A stretch of DNA of 64,000 nucleotides from contig NZ_JAKZHX010000008.1 of the NCBI RefSeq assembly GCF_022568815.1, positions 265,348 through 329,347 of the forward strand. The letters are read 5' to 3'. The notes beneath the pieces were generated by a model, which saw nothing but the letters and a program-made list of their open reading frames with translations, did not search any database and had not been told where the DNA came from. This DNA is from Undibacterium paludis. GTDB lineage: Bacteria; Pseudomonadota; Gammaproteobacteria; Burkholderiales; Burkholderiaceae_D. The first letter of the stretch is position 1. Each line of letters begins with the position of its first letter. The translations under genes and the position numbers were made by a program. Positions 8,509 to 16,268 of this stretch are shown in pieces.

Positions 8509-9660
8509 ATGAGCAACAACAGAATGATAGACAACAAGACCATCGCCATCATCGGCGGTGGCCCTGGCGGCCTGACGCTGGCCCGCCTTTTACAAATCCA
8601 GGGCGCCAGCGTCAGGGTGTATGAACGTGACGCCAGCCGGGACGTGCGGGTGCAGGGCGCAACCCTGGACCTGCATGCAGAATCCGGTCTCAGGGCCTTG
8701 CAGGCTGCCGGCCTGATCGCTGACTTCAGGGTCAGCTACCGCCCTGATGCCGGGCGTTTTCGCCTGATGGACAAGCATGCCCGCATCATTGCCGACCAGC
8801 ATGCACAGACGGACTACAGCGAAGACAGGCCAGAGATAGACCGTGGCCCCTTGCGCGACATACTGCTCAATTCACTGGAAGCCGGCACGGTGGTCTGGAA
8901 CAGCCAGTTCAAGGCCATGCAGCCAAAGGGGGCAGGCTGGCAGATCGGTTTTTACAATGGTGATACGGTTTATGCCGATATCGTCATCGGGGCAGACGGC
9001 GCCAATTCCCGGGTGCGGCCCTACCTGACCACCATCAAACCGGTCTTTGCCGGCCTGACGGCTATTGAAGGCGCAGTCTGCGACGCACAAGAAAATGCAC
9101 CTGGCCTGCACGCTCTGTTAAAAGCTGGCAAAATATTTGCCTTTGGCGATGACAAGAGCCTGATACTCAGCGCCAAAGGGGATGGCAGCATCAGCTTTTA
9201 CGCTGGCTTCAGGTCGGGCGAAAACTGGCAGCAGCAATGCGGTATCGACTTTGCCGATGTACGGCAAGTGCAGGACTGGTTCATGACGGACTTCCCCGGC
9301 TGGCACACTGTCTGGCATGAACTGGTGACGCAAGCCAGTTACCCGCTGATCGTCAGGCCGCAATACAGCATGCCGACCGGTTTGCCCTGGCCCAGCCAGC
9401 CCAACCTGAGCCTGCTGGGTGATGCCGCCCACCTGATGCCGCCTTATGCCGGAGAAGGCGTCAACATGGCCATGCAAGATGCGCTGGAACTAAGTATTTG
9501 TTTGGGTGGTCTACAATATCCTGACGCCACAACCGTCATCGCAGGATATGAGCAGGCCATGCGAGCCAGGGCGACGATCGCCGCAGACATGACACATGAG
9601 TCCATGGCGGCCCTGCATTCGGCAGAAGCGATCAGCTACATGTCCAGGCTGGTGGCCTGA
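8509..9660 (+). CDS. FAD-dependent monooxygenase (TetX/PHBH-like)
   Basis: A 383-residue flavin hydroxylase. It shows the N-terminal Rossmann motif IIGGGPGGLTLARLL, ERD at the strand-2 end (ribose binding), DRGPLRDILL, the DG fingerprint IGADGANSRVRP and the second FAD motif LLGDAAHLMPPYAGEGVNMA. These features fit group A monooxygenases including TetX-like drug-modifying enzymes. The ATG at 8509 follows GGAGCAAGA. Genes for an AraC regulator upstream and an MFS transporter downstream suggest handling of a xenobiotic; actual tetracycline activity cannot be claimed. Confidence 0.9.
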   Translation: MSNNRMIDNKTIAIIGGGPGGLTLARLLQIQGASVRVYERDASRDVRVQGATLDLHAESGLRALQAAGLIADFRVSYRPDAGRFRLMDKHARIIADQHAQTDYSEDRPEIDRGPLRDILLNSLEAGTVVWNSQFKAMQPKGAGWQIGFYNGDTVYADIVIGADGANSRVRPYLTTIKPVFAGLTAIEGAVCDAQENAPGLHALLKAGKIFAFGDDKSLILSAKGDGSISFYAGFRSGENWQQQCGIDFADVRQVQDWFMTDFPGWHTVWHELVTQASYPLIVRPQYSMPTGLPWPSQPNLSLLGDAAHLMPPYAGEGVNMAMQDALELSICLGGLQYPDATTVIAGYEQAMRARATIAADMTHESMAALHSAEAISYMSRLVA

Positions 9661-9911
9661 AAACAGGCCGTGCCAGCACGGAGCACAGGCTGTCGGCGTC
9701 AAAGATCACCACTCTGGCTGACAACCAGAAACCAGTGCTGACTGCTTCCTGTCTCTGACAAGCCAGGGGGCAGCAAGCATATTGACAATTGACTCAACAA
9801 CCAAACCAGGGAGGATACAACCATGAACACCACGCCAACAATCCGCACCACGTGTGTAGACATCCATACAAAAAAATACGCGCCACCACTGACATCGACA
9901 ATAAGAAAACT

Positions 9912-11189
9912 ATGAAACCAGAATCCACATCCAATTCCGCAAATTTTACCAGCTATCAAAAAATCATCCTGCTCCTGCTGGGGCTGATACAGTTTTCCGT
10001 CATCCTTGATTTTGTCATCATCGCGCCTATCGGCGACATCCTGATGAAATCGCTCTCCATCAATGTTGAACAGTTTGGCCTGGTGGTATCGTCCTATGCC
10101 TTCAGCACAGCCCTGTCCGGCATTGCCGTGGCAGGCTTCATCGACAAGTTCGACCGCAAGAAAGTGCTGCTGTTTTTCTTTACCGGTTTTATCATCGGCA
10201 CCGTCTGCTGCGCCCTGGCCAGCACCTATACGCAAATGATGGCGGCGCGCATACTGACCGGTGTGTTTGCCGGTGTTACCGGCTCGGTCGTCATGACGAT
10301 TGTGTCTGACCTGTTCGTTCCCCAGGTCAGGGGCCGTGCCATGGGCTTTGTACAAATGGGCTTTGGCGCGGCGCAGGTCATGGGCGTGCCGATCGGCATC
10401 TTCATCGCCACCCACCTGGGCTGGCACATGACGTTTTTGTCCATCGTTGCCGTTGCCATCGTCATGCTGGCCGCCCTGTTCTTTGTGCTCAAGCCCATGC
10501 AGGACCATATGAAGATACAGAGGGACAAAAATCCTTTCCTGCACCTGTGGCATACCGTCATCAACAAGGACTACCAGGTTGGTTTTCTGGCAGTCATGTT
10601 CCTGACCATAGGCGGCTTCATGATCATGCCTTTCAGCTCGATCTTCCTGATCAATAATGTGCACCTGACGTATGAACAACTGCCCTTTGTCTTCATGTTC
10701 ACCGGTCTTGCCAGCATGATTTCCATGCCCGTCATCGGCAAGCTCAGCGACAAGTTTGACCGCTACAAGCTGTTTGTCTTTGGTTCCGGCCTGGCAGCCA
10801 TCATGATTCTGATCTACACCAACCTGCACGTCACACCGCTGTGGATGGTGGTCATCATCAATATCCTGGTGTTTGTCGGCATCATGTGCCGCATCTCACC
10901 GGCGCAGGCGTTGAATTCCATGGTGCCGCAAAAAGAAGACCGTGGTGCATACATGAGCATCTCGGCCTCCCTGCAACAGACCGCAGGCGGCCTGGGTTCT
11001 GTCATCGCCAGCATGATCGTCTTCCAGCAGACCAAGACCAGCCCGCTGCAAAACTTTGATGTACTCGGCTACGCCATCGTCTGCATCTTTGCCATGTGCG
11101 TATTCTTTGTCTACCGCGTCAGTGTCAATGTGAAGGCGCAAGCCGCACAGGCGGCACAGACAAACCTGACGCCACAGGCAGCGCGCTGA
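9912..11189 (+). CDS. MFS transporter
   Basis: A 425-residue protein with 12 predicted membrane segments and the MFS motif A (GFIDKFDRKKVLL between helices 2 and 3, and GKLSDKFDRYKLF in the C-terminal half). It is a proton-coupled inner-membrane exporter of the drug/sugar-exporter type. I choose the ATG at 9912; an open frame extends to 9789 but the added residues are His/Asn-rich and unlike an MFS N-terminus. It follows the FAD monooxygenase by ~250 bp. Substrate unknown. Confidence 0.9.
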   Translation: MKPESTSNSANFTSYQKIILLLLGLIQFSVILDFVIIAPIGDILMKSLSINVEQFGLVVSSYAFSTALSGIAVAGFIDKFDRKKVLLFFFTGFIIGTVCCALASTYTQMMAARILTGVFAGVTGSVVMTIVSDLFVPQVRGRAMGFVQMGFGAAQVMGVPIGIFIATHLGWHMTFLSIVAVAIVMLAALFFVLKPMQDHMKIQRDKNPFLHLWHTVINKDYQVGFLAVMFLTIGGFMIMPFSSIFLINNVHLTYEQLPFVFMFTGLASMISMPVIGKLSDKFDRYKLFVFGSGLAAIMILIYTNLHVTPLWMVVIINILVFVGIMCRISPAQALNSMVPQKEDRGAYMSISASLQQTAGGLGSVIASMIVFQQTKTSPLQNFDVLGYAIVCIFAMCVFFVYRVSVNVKAQAAQAAQTNLTPQAAR

Positions 11190-11217
11190 TTTGCTGATGC
11201 GTTAGTAAAAGTATTGC

Positions 11218-11328
11218 CGTCATGCCGGGCTTGAACCGGCATCCAGTGCCGTTCATGTCGCCAATGTCACTAACTTGCCATGTTGGTTGGCGCAAGTCGC
11301 TGGATGCCAGATCAAGTCTGGCATGACG
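11218..11328. repeat. REP-like palindromic intergenic repeat
   Basis: A pair of imperfect hairpins. Left arm CGTCATGCCGGGCTTGAACC from 11218 is mirrored by a right arm ending GGCATGACG at 11328, both carrying the GGCATCCAG / CTGGATGCC core. A single half-unit of the same family is at 28823-28854. It follows the MFS stop and could act as a terminator or a RAYT/REP-type repeat. Confidence 0.7.
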
Positions 11329-11639
11329 CAAAGAAGAGCCGGGGACGTTCGCCTCTGCAACTCTCTGCCCCCATGCGACCTGGCATGAATTCCGCACACC
11401 ATACATCATATTCCATCTTGTTTATCTGCAAACAGTCCACCTGAGCTGCACAAGGGATGTCCAGATCCTGTCCGTTTTATGTCATTGCGTCATTTATTGA
11501 ACGCTGACTATTCGCTATCCTTGCTTTATTCCCCAAAAACAGCGTTTGTCGGCCTGGTACTGCGTTTATCGCAAGCTGGCCAGTAAGAGGCAATATGCCG
11601 TCACAATGAAGCCATCTTGACTATGATGAGACAGGAAAA

Positions 11640-12221
11640 ATGAAACCTTATTTTGTGACAATTCCGGCAACTGTGACCTTAATCCTTGCTGCCTTCATGG
11701 GAAGCGCGTCCGATAACCTGCCCGCAGGCTGGGAACTTACCGGCGATTCACCGGCGCTATATGTGGCGGGAATCGATGACAAGGTTGATGGCGGCACCGG
11801 TGACAGCAAGTTTCTCAAATTTACCGAAGGGAACAAAGTCTCCTGGGCGATACTGAAGCAGAGTATTTCGGCAAAACAGTATCTGGGACAGCGCGTGCGC
11901 TTTCAGGCCAGGATGAAGACCAGGGGTGTTGATGAGTACTGGGCCGGGATTTATTTTCAGGTCAAGAAGGACAATGGCCGGAACGCCTTGTTCTATAACA
12001 GCTGGGATGCCCCTATGAAAGGAGACAACGACTGGCAGGTCAGGAATGTGGTGTTTGATATTCCTGACGATGCCGGTACGATTTCCTATGGTTTCATGGA
12101 CGGAGGGCAGGGTCAGGTCTGGGCAGACAGCATGAAGTTCGAAATTGTCAGCAAGGACGTGCCTGTATCCAGGGTACAGAAGGTACCCGGACCTCTGAAA
12201 AAAACACCAAATCTGTTATAA
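11640..12221 (+). CDS. secreted jelly-roll-like protein, first tandem paralogue
   Basis: A 193-residue protein with a hydrophobic N-terminal segment (TVTLILAAFMGSAS) and one beta-sandwich-like domain. The domain runs LPAGWELTGDSPALYVAGID, then WAILKQSISAKQYLGQRVRF, AGIYFQV, DNDWQVRNVVFDIPDDAGTI and GQVWADSMKFEIV. This pattern resembles carbohydrate-binding-like jelly-roll modules that also occur attached to regulators. It is followed 25 bp later by a close paralogue and then a LytS/LytTR pair. A role as an extracytoplasmic accessory or target of that system is inference. Confidence 0.75.
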   Translation: MKPYFVTIPATVTLILAAFMGSASDNLPAGWELTGDSPALYVAGIDDKVDGGTGDSKFLKFTEGNKVSWAILKQSISAKQYLGQRVRFQARMKTRGVDEYWAGIYFQVKKDNGRNALFYNSWDAPMKGDNDWQVRNVVFDIPDDAGTISYGFMDGGQGQVWADSMKFEIVSKDVPVSRVQKVPGPLKKTPNLL

Positions 12222-12246
12222 GCACCATGCAGAAAGATAAAAGAAA

Positions 12247-12834
12247 ATGAAACCTTTCATGGCATCGATTGCTGCAACAATCGCCCTGGTGCTCACAGCG
12301 GTGGCTGGCAAAATTCCTGAAAAACTGTCATCAGACTGGCGCGTTACTGGCGATTCTCCAAAATCTTATGAGGCTGGCATTGATTCACAGGTAAAGGGTG
12401 TGCATAGGAATGCCAAGTTCCTGCGTTTTGTTGAGGGGAACGGCACGTCCTGGGCGGCACTGACTCAGAATATCTCTGCCGAAAATTATCTGGGCCGCAG
12501 AGTGCGCTTCCAGGCCAGGCTTAAGACCAGGAATGTCGATCAAAACTGGGCCGGTATATGGTTTCGTGTCGCCGGTGAGGACGGGACTTCAAGAATTTTG
12601 TATAACTGCAGTGATGTGCCCCTGACAGGTGACAACGACTGGCAGGCAAGAGAGGCTGTTTTTGATATACCTGAAGATGCAATCATGATTTCGTTCGGGT
12701 TGCTGGTCGGCGGCAAGGGGCAGGTCTGGGCAGACGATATGAAGTTTGACATCGTAGGCAATGAAGTCCCGGTATCGCAGCAATACCGGGACAGGCCGAC
12801 AGAGAATAAAACATTGGAAAAACCCCACCTATGA
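12247..12834 (+). CDS. secreted jelly-roll-like protein, second tandem paralogue
   Basis: A 195-residue paralogue of the preceding gene. It shares LSSDWRVTGDSPKSYEAGID, WAALTQNISAENYLGRRVRF, AGIWFRV, GDNDWQAREAVFDIPEDA and GQVWADDMKFDIV in the same order, and a hydrophobic N-terminus. The stop overlaps the kinase start (ATGA at 12831-12834), so it is translationally coupled to the two-component system. The pair arose by tandem duplication. The conserved W-x2-G-I and GQVWADDMKF positions are where ligand contacts would be expected if it binds one. Confidence 0.75.
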   Translation: MKPFMASIAATIALVLTAVAGKIPEKLSSDWRVTGDSPKSYEAGIDSQVKGVHRNAKFLRFVEGNGTSWAALTQNISAENYLGRRVRFQARLKTRNVDQNWAGIWFRVAGEDGTSRILYNCSDVPLTGDNDWQAREAVFDIPEDAIMISFGLLVGGKGQVWADDMKFDIVGNEVPVSQQYRDRPTENKTLEKPHL

Positions 12835-13943
12835 AGATGAAGAAATATTATTCGCTGGTTTTTGACAGCGGCCATGACAGTGCATTTGGCGCTGCCAATG
12901 ATGACAGCCATCGAACCGTGCCGGAGCAGGTCAGCGAAGCACTGGGTTTTACCTGGCGGCAGGCTGGCTTCACGCTGAGCGCGACACTGGTACTGTGGGG
13001 GCTGAGCATATGGCTTCAGATGGAAAACTGGTTTGCCCTGTATGCATTGATGTTTCTCCCCGCAGCAGCCAGTTGCCTCATCATTCTGGCCAGCCAGAAA
13101 TGGCGTATGCTGGGCAGGAACTGGATTACCGTCTGGGTGTTGCTGATCGTGCTGGTACTGGCCAGCAGTTCTGCGGCGACCGCCCTATACTGGTCGTGGA
13201 CAAAAGAATGGCACTGGGTCAGGCCGTCGATGATAAGCTGTCTTTTGCTGACGCTGGTATTCAGTTTTCTTGGCCTGGGCCTGCCCTTGTGGAAGGTGCA
13301 GATGCAGACCCGGGCTTTTCAGATCGCCAACCTGAAAAGCGCCATACTGAGTGCAGAACTCAAGGCGCTGCAGGCGCAGATCGAACCGCATTTCTTGTAC
13401 AACACGCTGTCCAATGCACGCTATCTGGCGCGCCATGATGCAGAAAAAACGGTGTTCATGCTCGATCACCTGATCTCCTACCTGCAATGTCTGCTGCCGG
13501 ACCTGCGCAGCCAGACTGCCAGCCTGGAGCGCGAGTTTGAACTGGCCGGACACTACCTGGCGCTGATGTCGCTACGTTTTGGCGACAGGCTGGAATACCA
13601 GATCCATTTGCCCGAAGAGCTCAAGGCAGTGCAGATTGCGCCCATGATGCTGATGACCCTGGTAGAAAACGCAGTGCAGCATGGCGTTGAACCCACACCC
13701 GGCCAGGTGGCCGTGCGGCTGATCGCAGAGCGGCGGCATGGCAAGTTGCGCATCATGGTGACAGATAGCGGCGCCGGGCTGGGGCAAAAAATCCTGGGGA
13801 CGGGGGTGGGATTGCGCAATCTGCGTGACCGTCTGTGCGCCATGTACGGCAAGGCCGCTGATCTGAGCCTGCACCGGCTGGATTCGCAGGTAACAGTGGC
13901 AGAACTGACATTGCCCATGACTGAACTACAGGTGACAGCATGA
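12831..13943 (+). CDS. LytS-type sensor histidine kinase
   Basis: A 370-residue kinase of the His_kinase (PF06580-type) group. The N-terminal ~155 residues hold about four membrane helices. The dimerisation box has phospho-acceptor H187 in LQAQIEPHFLYNTLSNARYL, followed by the N box (LVENAVQHGVEP) and G boxes (DSGAGLGQ, GTGVGLRNLRDRL). There is no extra PAS or GAF domain, so sensing must be by the membrane part or an accessory protein. It overlaps its neighbours by ATGA on both sides and pairs with the LytTR regulator downstream. Confidence 0.93.
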   Translation: MKMKKYYSLVFDSGHDSAFGAANDDSHRTVPEQVSEALGFTWRQAGFTLSATLVLWGLSIWLQMENWFALYALMFLPAAASCLIILASQKWRMLGRNWITVWVLLIVLVLASSSAATALYWSWTKEWHWVRPSMISCLLLTLVFSFLGLGLPLWKVQMQTRAFQIANLKSAILSAELKALQAQIEPHFLYNTLSNARYLARHDAEKTVFMLDHLISYLQCLLPDLRSQTASLEREFELAGHYLALMSLRFGDRLEYQIHLPEELKAVQIAPMMLMTLVENAVQHGVEPTPGQVAVRLIAERRHGKLRIMVTDSGAGLGQKILGTGVGLRNLRDRLCAMYGKAADLSLHRLDSQVTVAELTLPMTELQVTA

Positions 13944-14692
13944 GACCACACAGTACAAACATACGCATTCTCATCGCTGATGATGAACCCATGCTGCGGG
14001 CAGAATTGCGCGAATCACTGAGCCTGCTCTGGCCAGAGGCGCAGATCGTCGGCGAGGCAGCTGATGGCATCGAAGCCCTGCGTATGGCGCGCGAACTGTC
14101 GCCGGATGTCGCCTTTCTCGATATCCGCATGCCCGGCATGAGCGGCATGGACGTGGCCCGCACATTCGGCTCGCGCACCCATGTGGTGTTTGTGACGGCA
14201 TACCAGGAGCACGCCGTGGCCGCCTTTGAAGAAGGTGCACTCGACTACGTGGTCAAACCCGCCAGCGCCGCACGCCTGGCACGCACGATCAACCGCGTGC
14301 GCGAACGCATCATCACACCGCCGCCCGATCTGTCAGCCGTCATGCAAAAGCTGGACCCCAAGCCGACAGCGCCGACCTGGTTGCAGGCGTCGGTGGGCAA
14401 TACCATTCATTTCATCGACCTGTCAGACGTGATCTATTTCAAGTCAGAACTCAAATACACCCGCATCGTCACTGACAAGATGGAAGCGCATATCCGCACA
14501 CCTATCAAGGACCTGGCGGCCTCACTGGAAGAAGCCGGCTTTTGGCAAATCCACCGCAGCTATGTGGTTGCTGTCAAGCGCATCGCCAGCGTCATTCGCG
14601 ACCAGGACGCCGCAGTCTGGCTGAACCTGCGCGACCATGCCGTTCGCCTGCCTGTCAGTCAGCGATATCAGCATCGTTTCAAGGGGATGTAG
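13940..14692 (+). CDS. LytTR family response regulator
   Basis: A 250-residue AlgR/LytR-type regulator. The receiver domain (residues ~8-125) has the acidic pair DD (14-15), phospho-acceptor D61 in FLDIRMPGMSG, and the conserved K in DYVVKPAS. The C-terminal LytTR DNA-binding domain (residues ~145-250) shows DVIYFKSELKYTRIVT, FWQIHRSYVVAVKRI and LPVSQRYQHRFK. It is the cognate partner of the overlapping kinase. Targets may include its own operon starting at 11640. Confidence 0.94.
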   Translation: MRPHSTNIRILIADDEPMLRAELRESLSLLWPEAQIVGEAADGIEALRMARELSPDVAFLDIRMPGMSGMDVARTFGSRTHVVFVTAYQEHAVAAFEEGALDYVVKPASAARLARTINRVRERIITPPPDLSAVMQKLDPKPTAPTWLQASVGNTIHFIDLSDVIYFKSELKYTRIVTDKMEAHIRTPIKDLAASLEEAGFWQIHRSYVVAVKRIASVIRDQDAAVWLNLRDHAVRLPVSQRYQHRFKGM

Positions 14693-15173
14693 AAGCGGCC
14701 TCTGATAGCGCCCCCTGACGGCGCGCCCTCATCCCGTGAAGAACGCACAGACTTTGCCGCCTGCAATCTGTAGCGGCCGTAAGCCAGAATCATTTCAACG
14801 CCATCTCAAACCGCATCTCAGCAAAGGGCTGTGGTGCGGTTTGCTGTTCTTGTGCTGATCCTCGTCTCACATGCATTGCACCTGCCTGTACCTGAAGCGG
14901 GCGAGCAGGTGTGTTTCTTCGGTAGTTCTTCTCGCTCTTGCCCGGATTAAACATCGTCAAATGCAGGAATAGTGCAAATTTAACAAAATAATACTGGTAA
15001 AATTGTTAACATATAGTAAAGTCATATTATTAATTTTTACCTGAACTGTAAGGCGGTATTGCAAGCCGATATTGCAGGGCGGGGCCGCTGTGGGGATTGC
15101 GCTGGTTTCATGGAACCGCAATCCCTTTTTCATCCTTGTTGCAATTCACCATCCAGTCACAGGAGAGACGTAA
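14693..15173. other. intergenic region with AT-rich promoter-like tract
   Basis: About 480 bp separates the LytTR regulator from the VioB-like genes. The first 250 bp are GC-rich with weak dyads. A sharply AT-rich tract at about 14965-15040 is the likely promoter area for the downstream genes. Immediately before 15174 is AGGAGAG, a strong ribosome binding site for the leader ORF. Confidence 0.45.
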
Positions 15174-15227
15174 ATGAACACGCCATTGGCTCTTGCCAGC
15201 TACACAGCCCGCGGGGAGCAAGCATGA
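15174..15227 (+). CDS. 17-codon leader ORF overlapping the ferritin-like gene
   Basis: ATG at 15174 follows AGGAGAG at 6-nt spacing, the best Shine-Dalgarno in this region. The frame encodes MNTPLALASYTARGEQA and ends in TGA that overlaps the ATG of the ferritin-like gene (ATGA at 15224). The last codons of this ORF contain the GGGGAGCA ribosome binding site of the next gene, so translating it would open or couple that start. It may be a translational-coupling leader or a tiny peptide. No database family can be assigned. Confidence 0.5.
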   Translation: MNTPLALASYTARGEQA

Positions 15228-16231
15228 TACGATTACACCTATCCCCCATCACCAGCGTTGCCGATGCACAGGCGATGTTGCAGACCGCCATCAATGTTGA
15301 ATTTGGCACGCTGCCACCTTATCTGTATGCACAACTGACGCTGCTGCCGGACAGTAATGCAGCAGCCAAGGCGCGCCTGCAGACGATTACCCATCAGGAG
15401 ATGATCCATCTGTGCCTGGGTGCAAACATCCTCAATGCCCTCGGTGGCAGTCCCAAGCTGGTGCCGCCGGTTTATCCCGGCCCCTTGCCTGGTGATATCG
15501 GCTTTGATGGCAAGGTGTTGACCTTGCACCTGCTGCCGTTTGGCAAGCCAGCGATGAAGCAGGGCATGGATATAGAAATGCCTGAGGACCCGATAGATTT
15601 TCCGCAGCTCAAACTGGCGGCGGCGCCTTTGGCTCAGCCTGTCACCATAGGCCAGTTTTATGAGGCGCTCGACGCCTATCTCAAGACCCTGCCTGCCACA
15701 GCCTGGCAGGGGGGCCGTCACCAGATTGTCGACAAGCAGTTCTTTCCCGGCCAGCTGTTTGCCATCAACAATTATGATGATGCGCACAAGGCCATACAGA
15801 TCATTGTCTCTGAAGGTGAGGGGGCGAGTACCAGCCCGCTGGACTTCAGCAATGAACTGGCGCACTTCTACCGTTTTGAAGAAATGTACCGCAACCAGGT
15901 ACTGACCAGCAGCGATTCCAAACAGGGTTTTTCCTGGGGTGGGCCGTTGGGCGTCGATTACACTAAAGTCTATCCGGCCATTGCCGACCCGCAGTTGCTT
16001 GATTATTCCAAACAGCCCGATGCCGCCAGACTGGCGCAGCAGGCCTGCACCACTGCCTACACGGCCATGGTCGACAGCCTCAATCTGGCGCTCAATGGTG
16101 AGATCACCCAGTTGGGCATTGCCGTGCGCAAGATGTTTGATTTGCGTATGGCGGCAATTCACGCCCTGCAGACGCCGCTGGCAGACAAGAACACCGTCGC
16201 CGGCCCGGCCTTCATCTACAAAAAAGCCTGA
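15224..16231 (+). CDS. ferritin-like protein, VioB C-terminal-like
   Basis: A 335-residue protein matching the ferritin-like domain found in the C-terminal half of VioB and related iminophenyl-pyruvate dimer synthases. The four-helix metal site is visible as E26 (NVEFGTLPPYLYAQL) and E59-x2-H62 (THQEMIHLCLGANILNALGG), with ISEGEGA-like IVSEGEGAS and ELAHFYRFEEMYRNQ later. It starts at 15224 after GGGGAGCA, overlapping the leader ORF. The next gene encodes the VioB N-terminal-like part. Whether it couples amino-acid imines is unknown: no VioA-type oxidase lies in this window. Confidence 0.82.
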   Translation: MIRLHLSPITSVADAQAMLQTAINVEFGTLPPYLYAQLTLLPDSNAAAKARLQTITHQEMIHLCLGANILNALGGSPKLVPPVYPGPLPGDIGFDGKVLTLHLLPFGKPAMKQGMDIEMPEDPIDFPQLKLAAAPLAQPVTIGQFYEALDAYLKTLPATAWQGGRHQIVDKQFFPGQLFAINNYDDAHKAIQIIVSEGEGASTSPLDFSNELAHFYRFEEMYRNQVLTSSDSKQGFSWGGPLGVDYTKVYPAIADPQLLDYSKQPDAARLAQQACTTAYTAMVDSLNLALNGEITQLGIAVRKMFDLRMAAIHALQTPLADKNTVAGPAFIYKKA

Positions 16232-16268
16232 GTGCATCTCAAATAAACCTGAATCGGGAGAGAACAGC

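Noticed and set aside
9699..10829. Long open frame antisense to the MFS gene (376 codons)
   Set aside because: His/Gln/Asp-rich translation typical of the antisense of a membrane-protein gene; no ribosome binding site or domain; the sense MFS gene explains the region.
8509..11189. Tetracycline-resistance cassette (TetX plus MFS)
   Set aside because: Family-level similarity only; FAD monooxygenases and MFS proteins are broad families, and no resistance mobile context is present.
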